From contig CM049315.1 in assembly GCA_026874595.1 (NCBI GenBank), positions 67,219,916-67,283,915 on the forward strand: DNA of 64,000 nt. Direction: 5' to 3'. Under the pieces are notes generated by a model. That model was not told the origin of the DNA. It made no database searches and worked only from the letters and a program-made list of their open reading frames with translations. Shown here in pieces: positions 12,971-24,046 of this stretch; position 1 is the stretch's first letter; each line of letters starts with the position of its first letter. Source of the DNA: Sipunculus nudus (Eukaryota; Annelida; Sipuncula; Golfingiida; Sipunculidae). Position numbers and translations under genes: made by a program.

Positions 12971-13555
12971 TAGTCCGTCCCAGTACCCGTGTCCGCATGT
13001 TTTTTCGCGATAATTATTTTTAAAATATTCTTTAAAAATGCCCTTTGGCCTGAAGCAGATATACAGATATTCTGCCGATTTTGTGTAAAGTTGTTATATA
13101 TCATGAAAAATGTATTTACTTTGCGACTCTTTTGCGTTATTTTTGCTGAAATACCATGAATGGCATCTTCCCGGCACTGCTAGACAGTACATTCCTCCAT
13201 GTTACACTTTCCATGTCTATGGCTGCGTTTGGTGTTTGTTAGACAACAGTGACGTCACAAAGACGTCACAGTGATCGGTCGCACGTCACCATCAATTGGC
13301 TGACGTCATAAGTTTGACTGGCTTGTTTATTATCAGTTCTCAGGCATGGAATAAGTCGTAAACGCTGTAGCTTGTTTCTGCATATTTTGGATTATTTGTC
13401 TCATATAAAATCAAAACAAGGTAAGGCATTACTTTTTACGCAGGTAGTCGGCGGAATAGCTCCTGCAACCTTTGGACAAGAAAGGTTTACACTGCTTTAC
13501 TTGTATAAAAAATTATTCCGGAAAAACATGCGGACACGGGTACTGGGACGGACTG
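12971..13555. mobile_element. TA-flanked element with long terminal inverted repeats (MITE-like)
   Basis: The 585-bp element has inverted ends starting YAGTCCGTCCCAGTACCCGT and identical for about 33 bases, then similar AT-rich subterminal sequence. A TA dinucleotide flanks each side (12969-12970 and 13556-13557), as expected for Tc1/mariner-type target duplication. There is no transposase frame, so it is non-autonomous. A reading frame running across its right end is only a by-product. The near-perfect ends suggest recent activity. Confidence 0.85.
13250..13308. promoter_or_regulatory. Cluster of CRE (TGACGTCA) sites inside the MITE
   Basis: Perfect palindromic CRE octamers occur at 13250-13257 and 13301-13308, with near-CRE sites GACGTCA at 13262-13268 and CACGTCA at 13282-13288. 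ATTGGC, an inverted CCAAT box, directly precedes the last CRE. Four ATF/CREB-like sites in 59 bp is far above chance for this AT-rich sequence. Regulatory activity is inference. Confidence 0.6.
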
Positions 13556-13902
13556 TAAACCTTCTACTTCTATGTGAAAAGGCCCAAAGAAAAGGCAGAA
13601 AACAAAGAGTGATTGAGGAAGCATGTGAGCACACTGCTAGATTCTCCCACATTCTCTCAGAGTGTTTATGGTTATTTTATCTACTCTGGTGCTGCCCTCT
13701 ATCAGGGTTCTCTGTTGGCGCCCTCTACTGGTGTTCTCTACTGTAGTCCTCTACTGGACCATGAATTCCTTAGATTGTTCACATTAAACACTAGGATTTC
13801 TCATCATTAACTAAACTTGAATGAAAAGAATAAACTTGTCACAACCAACAATTATCATTTTACAGCTGGGTTTTAAGTATGTAATGATGGTAGCATGCTC
13901 AC

Positions 13903-14122
13903 CTGTTACCAAAGGAAGCGCTCGGTACCACAGTTGCCCTGTTCGGAATACTAGGTGGCACCGCCTGTTCTGGTAGTGTCGCTACTCGACGCACAGGCAT
14001 TTCCATATTTGGTATTCCAACCCACTGGGGTGGTAGTGTACTATTTGGCACCATTGCACGGTGCATCCCGACTTGTTGGACCAAGGGGGGGCCAGTACTT
14101 CCTGTTGGACTGTAGTGACCCA
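13903..14122 (-). CDS. TENM: Teneurin exon 4: residues 230-302
   Basis: The exon is 220 bases, acceptor GGTGTTTCAG|TGGGTC, donor AACAG|GTGAGC, entering in phase 1 and leaving in phase 2. It joins exon 3 as G|TG, giving Val230 then GHYSPTGSTGPP. The peptide is rich in Pro, Val, Met and small residues (LPPQWVGIPNMEMP, LPEQAVPPSIPN) and ends SASFGN plus two bases of the codon for Arg303. No domain is recognised; it continues the low-complexity cytoplasmic region. Only 378 bp separate it from exon 3, the shortest intron seen, suggesting the two are usually spliced together. Exon 4 alone is not a multiple of three, but exons 4 and 5 together are (411 bases). Confidence 0.8.
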
Positions 14123-14500
14123 CTGAAACACCACAAACACTCATCCCCATCCGAAAATGGTCATTCTGAACTGATAAATGCAGAATATTGCAAAATCCAT
14201 GTCATATTTAATAACGAAGTACATGACAAAACTCAAACTAATAAACAGATGTTTAAACAGTTATCATAATAATAATTAATGTAAAATTTACACACAAAAA
14301 ACTTAGTCATTTTTTATATTTTTAAAATTACACCCTATATGGTGAAAAGAATAAAATTCTTAAACTGGAAAGCCTGAACTGTGAAGTGAAGAAAACCATG
14401 AGAATGAGCGAAGTATGATTCAAGATAAGAACATAACACCATTACATTATATGTTATAAAATATTTTTTTTATCTGATTTGTGATTTTAATATTCCTCAC
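14123..14500 (-). other. Teneurin intron 3
   Basis: This 378-bp phase-1 intron between exons 3 and 4 is AT-rich, with no repeat or additional exon seen. Donor CGG|GTGAGG and acceptor TTTCAG|TGGG. Confidence 0.8.
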
Positions 14501-14737
14501 CCGGGGGAACAAATACAGTTCCTGAAGCAGTCTGAACTAGGAACTGTGGTTCGAACTCACTCTCCGCGCCCCCGTATATCTCCGACTGTGCTGTTTGGGG
14601 TATGGTTGAGACCGAATAAGGGTCTGCCATGTGATAGGGGGGCATGAATGGTATCATCTCCCCACGGCGAGGGGGCACGGCCGGTCCCATTGCTTCTAGG
14701 GGCGGAGGAGGGGGGATCGGTGGGATTGGTAGCGTCG
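14501..14737 (-). CDS. TENM: Teneurin exon 3: residues 151-229, proline-rich
   Basis: The exon is 237 bases, acceptor TATTTTCAG|CGACGC, donor CCCCCGG|GTGAGG, phase 1 on both sides, and joins exon 2 as G|CG (Ala151). It starts with a proline run (TLPIPPIPPPPPLEAM, residues 152-167) holding overlapping PxxP motifs, then PPRRG and MPPYHMADPYS. It ends FLVQTASGTVFVPP before the split Val230. Proline stretches in teneurin cytoplasmic domains are known docking sites for SH3 adaptors of the CAP/ponsin type; direct binding here is inference. The genomic frame runs past the donor to a stop 12-14 bases on, so intron retention would truncate the protein. It is a symmetric exon that could be skipped in frame. 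Confidence 0.85.
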
Positions 14738-17360
14738 CTGAAAATAAATATTTACAAGATTACATTTAATATGCATAAAATCTTGAATATTCCTAAGATA
14801 ATTATTAATGTGCAGAACTGAATGTATATTTATAAGATAATCATAATATGCATAAACCTTCATAAGATAATACATAAGGTATATATGCTGAAGCCAAGGT
14901 TGCATCTTCAGACAGACATGACAAAGCCAATGATATATTGTTCCAGGGGCCCTATTTAATTAACCTATTGTTATTAAGTAATTATCACCTCACATTTCTA
15001 GAATTTTTCAGCTGGAGTTTTTATTGCCAGTTGATTGGTCCTCCCCATGTTCTCTCCTATCACAATTAAATTAGCTGTTTAATACAGCACAGAGCTGCCA
15101 GTGGGGGACTGTATCTCTGCCCGCCAGCTATAGATTACTTGTATTTAAGTGATTTTTAACATCTTGATGCTCACATTTGAACTGCACACTATTAACTAAA
15201 ATCACTTAAGAATTCACCACTCCCTTCAAAAAAACTTATAATCTTCAGGAGCTAACTCAATCCACACACCATACCCCCAAGACAGTAAAGAAATTCACAA
15301 AATAAAGAATGCATTACAGTTGGAGTTGGTGCCTCATCCATTTTAACCAATTTACCTAACCACTATGAGTTACAAGCAGACAAAATGATCGATAAATAAA
15401 AGATATTAGTTATAGACAGTTCAGAGTTATGGGTTTTTTAACACCCCCCCCCCCCCCCATGGTGACACCTATCATATTTAATGAGCTACTTACATCATTG
15501 GTATTACCCAGTGCAATGAATTTGTAAAACCTCGCCAAGCTTTAAACTAAAACCACTGTCTGATCAGGATGGATTTAAAACCAATTCTTTTTCATTCTTA
15601 TCAGTTTTTGTTCCAATCTTGTCTTTTTTTCACTTTTCTATGGTGAACAAACTGTAAATCCATGCTGTCTGGAATATGATGTTAATCTCTGCTTACTAAG
15701 GAATGAAAGCTACAAAAATGTATCCAAAACCAGTTATAATTACAAGATTAATAATTTGTGGGTTTGACAAACGACTTATTCTCTTATTCTTACTCAGACA
15801 CATTTTTTTTGGTGTGTGTGGGGTGGGGGGGGGGGGGGAGAGGTATTTTTTCCAATAGTGAACTAGTGTGAAGTACATATACTGAAGGCATTTTTCTATT
15901 CTATTCATGTATGTTTTGTTATCTAAAGGTAATTAATTTATACATTTTCATTATATATTAATTTTTGCATTACAATATGGTTTACATTTTGCCTTATTAA
16001 AATATTAAATGAGCACACTGACTGAGTTGAACTGTTTTATGTTTAGAGTAAAATTTATTGATAAGAAAACTGTATCATACAAGATACAACGTAAAAAAGA
16101 TTTTCATTCCTTCACCTTTAAAAGAATAAAATACTGATTTATTTAGCATCTTAAATGTAAGGAATTTTATCTTTAATCAAGAAAAATAAAAATATAAACA
16201 TTAAATCAAATAAAAATTTTAATATTCATATCTGCGGTTGAAATAAGTACTCAGACTACAAATACACTGAGACACCCTAGGTGTCACAAAGCTAATTTCT
16301 TTCCACAAATGTTACCCATATTTAGCTCTAATTGGCTGATTCAAAATGAGGACAGGACCAATTATGGTGAGACGAGGAATCCCTGATGGTACGATCCAGG
16401 TCTGTACTTAACTACCGCTGAATCTCCACGGCGACCATACACGCTATGCAGGTTTTAAATTGGCTGAAGAAATGGCCTGGTTTAGGAACCAGCACACTAA
16501 AGTATTTTCTAAATGTTTCTTTTGTTGGTGAAACCTTAAACAGTTTATCAATTTGTGATAAATCCATCTTAAGTATGAAGATACACTGATCATCCATCCT
16601 AATGATATTAATAACAGCATAGAAGTCAGGAAACTTGTTGTTTTCTGTCTGCCTCATGCTCACATGTGTTAATTTTATTAATGTTTCCTTTATACATGTT
16701 ATGTTTATTAAAATTCATTAGGTCACAGCTGTTTTGGTCACTGTGAAGATAAGGAAACACCTTAACAAGTTCTAGTCTTTGAACAGTTTAATAAATTAAT
16801 TCATGTTTATTTTTCAGTTACAATGGTACAAGAGAAGATGTCTCATTTAAGGTCATCTTCCATGACACAAAGTTTTGGTCTTTAAAATTCTTATATGCAA
16901 TATAGACCCAAAGAGAATTGTTCCATCATTTCCTTTCTGTCCTTGGGTCATGATGACACATTAGAGGAGAGTTCAATTTGGGACTTCACAGCACAAGATC
17001 TGCTCCTCACACAGTGGTTATACAGTTGTCCCAGATCACCTCTTGTGTAACCACTCCTTCATATAGCAAGATTTACAGGGTTCGAACCCTAGGGGGCAAT
17101 GGAGCAAAGAGTTGTAACCAGACCAATGAGAGCATGGCTCTGCATTGTGCATCCAGCTCCAAAAATTGAACATGTGACACAGGTTTTTCTTGCACAGGGC
17201 CAAGAATCAGACCAATAAGAGCAGGTATCCTGTTGTTATCAGACCAATGACAGCAAGAGTCGCATGTTTATATATTGAATGTTTTAGGTAATCATGGCAC
17301 AGTGGGAGACTATTTGTCATCATTGCACTCTACAGGGCCGTTCATTAAAGGCAATCATTG
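14738..17360 (-). other. Teneurin intron 2, distal part, no gene seen
   Basis: AT-rich intron sequence. It holds loosely repeated AAGATAATCATAATATGCAT motifs just upstream of exon 3, a C-run at 15444-15458 and a G-run at 15825-15838. AGGGTTCGAACCCT at 17077-17090 looks like a tRNA T-arm but lacks the rest of a tRNA. No exon with a compatible phase was found. Confidence 0.6.
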
Positions 17361-17364
17361 AACA

Positions 17365-18640
17365 GGACTTCATTATAGACCATCAAGGTACAGGACTGTT
17401 TATTATAGACCATCAGGGTATGAGACTATTCATTATAAACCATCAGGGTATGAGACTGTTCTTTATAGACCATCAAGGTATGAGACTATTCATTATAGAC
17501 CATCAGGGTATGAGACTATTCATTATAGACCATCAGGGTATGAGACTATTCATTATAGGCCATCAGGGTATGAGACTGTGTCATTATAAACCATCAGGGT
17601 ATGAGACTGTTCATTATAGGCCATCAAGGTATGAGACTATTCATTATAAACCATCAGGGTATGAGACTATTCATTATAAACCATCAGGGTATGAGACTGT
17701 TCATTATAGACCATCAGGGTATGAGACTATTCATTATAGGCCATCAGGGTATGAGACTGTTCATTATAGGCCATCAGGGTATGAGACTGTGTCATTATAG
17801 GCCATCAAGGTATGAGACTATTCATTATAGACCATCAGGGTATAAGACTGTTCATTATAGACCATCATAGCAAAACAGGACTGTCCAGTTCAGATCAGAA
17901 CATGACACAACAGGAGGTTCAGTTTCAATTATTCATTATAGACCATCAGGGTATGAGACTATTCATTATAAACCATCAAGGGAATGAGACTGTTCATTAC
18001 AGACCATCAAGGTATGAGACTGTTCATTATAAACCATCAGGGTATTAGACAGTTCATTATAGACCATCAGGGTATAAGACTATTCTTTATAGACCATCAG
18101 GGTAAGAGACTGTTCATTATAAACCATCAGGGTATGAGACTGTTCATTATAGACCATCAAGGTATGAGACTGTTCATTATAGACCATCAAGGTATGAGAC
18201 TGTTCATTATAGACCATCAAGGTATGAGACTATTCATTATAGACCATCAGGGTATGAGACCATACATTATAGGGTATGAGACTATTCATTATAGACCATC
18301 AGGGTATGAGACTGTTCATTATAAACCATCAGGGTATGAGACTGTTCATTATGGACCATCAAGGTATTAGACTATTCATTATAGGCCATCAAGGTATGAG
18401 ACTATTCATTATAGACCATCAGGGTATGAGACTATTCATTATAGGCCATCAAGGTATGAGACTGTTCATTATAAACCATCAAGGTATGAGACTGTTCATT
18501 ATAGGCCATCAAGGTATGAGACTATTCATTATAGACCATCAGGGTATAAGACTGTTCATTATAGACCATCATAGCAAAACAGGACTGTCCAGTTCAGATC
18601 AGAACATGACACAACAGGAGGTTCAGTTTCAATTATTTTT
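17365..18640. repeat. 30-bp minisatellite with a 702-bp higher-order repeat
   Basis: About 37 copies of a 30-bp unit (TATTCATTATAGACCATCAG then GGTATGAGAC), varying at G/A sites (GACC, AACC, GGCC; AGGG, AAGG). A 66-bp non-repetitive tail (TAGCAAAACAGGACTGTCCA onward) occurs at about 17868 and again at about 18570, exactly 702 bp apart, so a whole block was duplicated. Because 30 is a multiple of three, long open frames of a ten-residue repeat (MRLFIIDHQG) appear. They shift frame between blocks and I do not call them genes. Confidence 0.95.
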
Positions 18641-20800
18641 TTTGTAATCAAGGTGTTTGCCAAATAGGCTCCTATCCGAGTCTTTTGAATGCAAGGTTAT
18701 CATGGCAACCAGAGTGCCAGATTAACATCTAAAATTAATCATAATTTAAGTTCTTTCCATCTTTGCATAGTCTTGTTCCATCTACGATACTGACAAACAC
18801 TAAGAGCCTGGCTTCATCTTCCAAAATTAACAATCACTGATAGACTGGTCCCATGTGGGACATTACATTACACACTTTTATCAATTACCCTTCCTCGTGG
18901 CTGCATAATGGAACTGACACCATTTTCTCAGGACTCAATATGGGATCGTTAATTATCTCATGTTTCCCTTATAAGGACGTAAGCTTGTCTGGTTGTTTTC
19001 CCAGTCAGGCTCATCATGTGATGGTGGTCCTGGTACAGACAACATGAAGCCTTGTACATTCAACTCAAGTCTTCAAAAAAGATGCAGTGTTTACTATGAT
19101 CATCCTGATGTTATAATACATGACAGAATAACAGGGAACACTGACTGATTCAGAGCAATCACAAGGGGCGACACAGCTTGTAAGTCATAAAACAGCATCA
19201 AAATATTCTGACAGAATGTATCTTATAAGGTTCATTCTGACAAAATGACCACAAGGAAGAGGTCAATGATGGTGAACTGTCCATAACAAGGATGTCGATT
19301 GTAAAATAAATGTCCACAACGAGGAGACCCATGGTGACAAAATGTCCATTATGGGGCCATCCATTATGCAAATCTTTATATAGACAGGAGAGCAGTGACA
19401 TAAACACAAATAATGAGATCAATTTGATAAAATTTCCATCATATGGATGTGTAGCTAGAAATACCCATGTATCTAGTTCCACAAGGGCAAAATATTCAAA
19501 ATTCACAAAGAACTTTCAATTGGTCATCTTTTTGCCATTTCATTTCAAATAAGCAAGACAATAACATGAGCATTCATACATCACTAATAATTTATCTACT
19601 TCCACCAACATTAGGGAGCGTGTAATGTACCTTGAGATTCTGTTACAAATAGTTGCAAGTTAAATGACATGACCAGCTTGGTGATATTATATCAAGTGAC
19701 AGAGTTAGCAGGGTATCACACTCTTCTTGTGTTACGGAATAATCAAATGTGAACTTTGAACTACCCATTCATAAATCATTCTCTTATCTTTCTTTCATGC
19801 ATTTCTTATACAATCTGATTCTGTAGATCTGCTATTGATCACGGTGTAATTAAACATTTTGATGCATTCAATGCAAGTTATGACCAAATATCAAACAGAT
19901 TTAAAAGTTATGCCAAAACACCAAGAAATCAATCAAATTTTCTAATTTTTGTACGGCAAAGTTTAGCAAGCTCTCGTTATAGAAGACCACAACAGAATCA
20001 GGATACAGGTTTACACATAGACAAGTGTGTGGGCACTACATGTTTAACAGGAAGCAATGAGGTTAATTCTTAGTCCAAAGTGCAAATGACAAAAATACAA
20101 CATAGATTAGATTCCTTTACTGCTCAGAGGACCATGAGATCACCACTGTGGGCCTGACCAGATACTGGTACCACCTAAGGTGAATAAATCAAAAAGATGC
20201 CAAATTGTAGCTAAGGTCACATTGAATAGATTTGTATGTGAAAGATTTACAGTATGGTAACTTTGTCATCCTTTCCCAGAAATGCTATTTCTCACATTAT
20301 GTACAACTGCAAAATCCCCAAAACGTAGGGCTTGTTCATACAATATTAATCTGCATTTGCCAAAAGACATAATTAGCCTTTTTAAAAAGGTTATAATATT
20401 TTACTAGGCACAATTGGTTAGTAGGGTGAAAGGGTAGAGTATGCACACCTCTTCCTCACTATAATCAAAATCTCATCTCAGCATACACATCCTGATGGTG
20501 AGCCACGAGACTGAAGCTCTAGCAGCAGACCTGCACTCAGGAGATTCAGGTCTAATGATTGCTTCTTGTGAATGTACAGTAAGATTTAGCGTCTGCAAGT
20601 GAGCAGCAATGCTTGCAGTATTAAAGACACTTTTCCAGTCTACAGCAAGTGTTTCAACCAAGTAAACGCTGTTAAATTTTGTCAGCCTGACAACACAGAT
20701 GTTGATCAGAGCATATTCTCTGTGGATACCTCTTTGGGCTGATATGGATCTCTGCATCAAAATTTGTGGTAATGCTAACATAATACAGGAGCATTATTGG
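18641..20800 (-). other. Intron 2 segment, no gene seen
   Basis: Ordinary AT-rich intron sequence between the minisatellite and the LINE fossil. A few overlapping open stretches near 19200-19550 and 20473-20781 lack recognisable domains and splice partners. The latter may be decayed upstream LINE sequence. Confidence 0.5.
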
Positions 20801-21080
20801 GAACAGAACCTCAATCTTATATCTCCTTTTTGGACCTTGTGAAAGCATTTGATAGGGTCAGCCAACATGGCCTCTGCAAGATTACATCAAAATATGGCAT
20901 TCCACAAAGATTTATCCCATAAAGGAATCTCGCATGACAGCGAAGCATCTGAAGCCTTCCAAGTTGTCAAGATGGACTGTGTGTTAGCATCAGCTTTGTT
21001 CACATTCGCCTTCAAGGACAGTGTGTGAGGGACAGGCCTGAAGTCAAAAGAGGATGGAAAGCTCTTCAGCATGATAGGAC
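20800..21080 (+). pseudogene. Fossil of a non-LTR retrotransposon reverse transcriptase
   Basis: From 20821 the frame reads ISFLDLVKAFDRVSQHGL and then SKYGIPQRFI, matching the classic LINE reverse transcriptase block around the first catalytic aspartate (DLxKAFDxV...GIP). After a frameshift, from 20942 it reads EASEAFQVVKMDCVLASALF, matching the following block (SEPF...QGCVLAPTLF), and then hits a stop near 21027. It is a dead fragment of about 280 bp, inserted antisense to the teneurin gene. The exact clade is not resolved; the wording resembles RTE- or CR1-like elements. Confidence 0.8.
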
Positions 21081-21535
21081 TATACTGCTATCTAATGATT
21101 GCAGCAAGGGTTGCCCGATCTGAATTTTAGGGTAGTTTCAAATAAAAGATCCTGGCATAGAATGTCTGTGGTCTACAGTCTTAGGGTAAACTCATTCAAG
21201 TTTGGATAACTGCCATTTATCATTCTGCTAGGGTTATCATGGATATATATAAACTAGAGATATGTAACTTGTGGAAAATACCAATGAAACTTTTACACTC
21301 AAATGGTACCAATACATGCAAATTTGATTCTGGGCCCAAAGACTAGCCCTCAATTTGCAAGTTTATCTTGGTTCAAGGATATTGCATATTTCTTTTCAGT
21401 TCTAAAGACTTCCATTAATGTAAAACAAACCCTCTCTGTACATTGTAACTGTTGAACATTTCTTAAAGATACAAAAAATTCTGAATAAGATTTTACCTGG
21501 GATGTAAAAAATGTCATGATTTGTCCAAATTAAAA

Positions 21536-22560
21536 AACAAGGGACCCATGGGTCACGGCGCTCAGCTGATCATGATTGGACTATAAATGTATCACCATTG
21601 TGATACTATATTTAGTAGAAAAAGCTTATGAATATCATGGTCATGTTTGGCTTTTATAAAGGAATATATTGTAATATGTGAGTAAATGATATATGAAATA
21701 ATCTGACTGATGGATTAATATGGAGTAAAATATAGTGGTTTATTTTTTATTTATTTTGGAGGGGTTGAAAAAACAATTTATTTGAACAATGTGAATGCAA
21801 TGACAGTAAACTAAGCAGTGGTATAATGATGATAAGGCTATTTGTTGAATGATCTAAAGTGTATGGTAGTCTGCAAGCGTTCAGTTTGACAGATATGATG
21901 TTAACTATGCTGATGAAGTGATTTATGAATATGTGACTGTATAACACAATATCTCTTTAGTCTTGACAAGGTACATTATTGTGATGCCCACTATGTCTAC
22001 ATATCACACAATATTGACATAATTTCTGGCATGTACATAGGTACCTATGGACAAATAGTTATACAAAATATTAAAGTATGAATATATCTGAATTATCTTG
22101 TTCTTGCTTACTGAGGCTGACTTTGGGATGGGGTTCGGAGAAGGGAAAAGTGAGGGCAGCACGAAGGTGGATGTAGAAATATTCTATTGTAATGTTTTTC
22201 ATTTATATAAGAATATGAAAAGCTAAGAGGAAAGGGGCCCTCCTACTTGGTTATAGTAAAGTTCTAAATATATGATTGCAAACTAATACTCTGACAAGAC
22301 TGTCATGAAGAAAAACAGTAAAAGTTTTGAGATACTGTGTTGCATACGAAAATTTACAGATGGACAGGCAAGTGGACAGAATGGACTAATACCTTTGTTT
22401 CACTTTAAAGAGAATAATGCATTAAAGTTTATATATAATCCTATTTTTTTAAGCAGATCCACTTTTTCCATTAAGAAGTTTTTATCTGAATCATTTTTTT
22501 ATTTACAGGTTTATAAATTTTCAATTAAAAAACCTGAAAATATAAGTTAAAATATTAGAA
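21536..22560 (+). mobile_element. Interspersed element with ACCCATGGGT left end
   Basis: It starts AACAAGGGACCCATGGGTCA then CGGCGCTCAGCTGATC. Its body shares AAAAGCTAAGAGGAAAGGGG-like sequence (near 22220) and CTGAAAATATAAGT (near 22535) with the copy at 37893-38650, in the same order. Coding capacity is absent. The right boundary is approximate. Confidence 0.55.
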
Positions 22561-23329
22561 TTGTTGCAAAAGTTGCAATCATTATATATACAGAGTAAAA
22601 AACATTGGGTCATATTATGCATACACATATATTTTATTATTTTTAAATCATAAATGTTTAAACTGATTTTAAAAGAAAATAATGCCACAACATGGCATCT
22701 ACAAGAATATTCCTTGAATCACTATTAAAAAGTTTTGCACATTGGAGTTTTCAGGACATGCTTAATTTTATTCACCAAAATAAAATAAAAGTAAATTTGA
22801 TAAAATAAAACATCTTTTCAAATAAAGTATACAAACTGTTGGTTGAATGAGGGACAAACAATATCATTGTGCTAATTAATATCCCAGTTTTAATTAATTA
22901 CTGGAATTAATAGTAAATTTCACACCTGGTGAAGTTTTTACTCTTCTGAAGTAAGGAATTACTTATCTCATGAACATCCACACTTTCACAGCAATACACC
23001 ACTTTGTGGACACAATTAAATGTACACTTTAATCATTGTAACCCTGGTGGTTCAATACAAAATCTGAAATGTAGCTTGTCCAAGAATAAAATAAAATACA
23101 TAAAAATAAATAACATTCATCTAGTTTATGCACCAGCTGGGGGGGGGGATGAGTGCAGGGCAGAGGGGAAGCCTGCTAGTAGTGGCCAAGCTGGGCCAAG
23201 GTAAGCTGCCTGGGGTGGGTTACATAATGCAAGTGAAGGCTGTACTACTAGGTGGGCTAGATGTAAACAACACTTGACATGGTGTATATAAACATGAATA
23301 AAAGCTATTCATTCCAATCAATTTCTTTT
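22561..23329 (-). other. Intron 2 segment, no gene seen
   Basis: AT-rich sequence followed from about 23130 by a G-rich tract (nine-base G run near 23140 and a GC-richer stretch to about 23220). No exon was identified. Confidence 0.5.
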
Positions 23330-24046
23330 GAAAGTTCAGATTTTAAAAGATTAAATCCTTATGCATATATGCTGGGAAAATTAAATCAACAGTGCCAAAG
23401 TTGGACAAAATTTAAGGTATTGATTTTTTATTTATGCTAATAACTTGAAAAATTTGCAAAATTCAGATCTAATTTTGGGTAAACAATTGAATCTTGATTA
23501 AATAAAGTTATATTCCTGAAAAAAAAGTCTCTAGGTTCAGCAATTCTCATGTTAGGTGAGTAAATATATTTCCTGATTTTTTAAAAAATTGCATTATGTT
23601 TTGGCCCATAACTTCAAAATAATACCCAATACTGACCTAATTTTTGGTATGTTCATAGAAAATGTATAAAAAAATGTGAATACTAAATACGATCAAAAAC
23701 AGATCAGTGGTTTTGATATTAGGCAGCCTTGAAGTGTAACAATGGCTTTTTTTTATGGAAAACAGAGTTTTTTTTCCTTAATATCTCGAAGGAACAAAGT
23801 CCTAATGACCCAATTTTTCGGTATGGTAGGAGATTTTGGGGACATCTAAATTTATGTCAACAGCCTGGGGAGCATAGAGATGTGAACTGAATGACCTACA
23901 GTCATCAAAGTGGACTGCTTGACAATGTAAGGGAATACAACAAGAGCCTCCAAAAAAATTCAATAACTAGCCTAATTTTGCAGCTTTTATTTTCAAATTT
24001 CAGATTTTAACAGATTAAATCCTTATGTATACATGGTGTGAAAATT
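23330..24046 (+). repeat. Interspersed repeat, companion to those at 28790 and 55440
   Basis: Blocks TGCCAAAGTTGGACAAAATT, TCTCTAGGTTCAGCAATTCT and TTGACAATGTAAGGGAATAC recur in related form and similar order at 28800-29410 and 55440-56206. These copies end in the same AGCTCAGATGAC...GTCAGCTGAGCTA hairpin, so this is a second body type sharing one right end. Confidence 0.6.

Larger units (their letters stand above)
2756..13902 (-). other. Teneurin intron 4, main body
   Basis: This is the remainder of an 11.4-kb phase-2 intron. It holds two interspersed elements of the palindrome-ended family (3751-4690 and 6266-7133), two poly-C runs (8710-8726 and 8956-8969) and the TA-flanked inverted-repeat element at 12971-13555. 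The stretches 4700-6260, 7140-8700 and 8970-12960 are AT-rich, with scattered short open stretches that have no family resemblance and no splice-consistent neighbours. I see no gene in them. Confidence 0.65.

Noticed and set aside
13372-13746. 124-residue plus-strand frame
   Set aside because: It runs across the right end of the MITE into unrelated flank, so cannot be an ancestral gene.
17077-17090. AGGGTTCGAACCCT as a tRNA gene
   Set aside because: Perfect T-arm-like palindrome, but no acceptor, D or anticodon arm at proper distance on either strand; may be a SINE relic at most.
17294-18647. Long plus-strand frames encoding a ten-residue repeat (MRLFIIDHQG)
   Set aside because: They follow from the 30-bp unit being a multiple of three, switch frame at each irregular unit, and have no codon bias, start context or non-repetitive coding flank.
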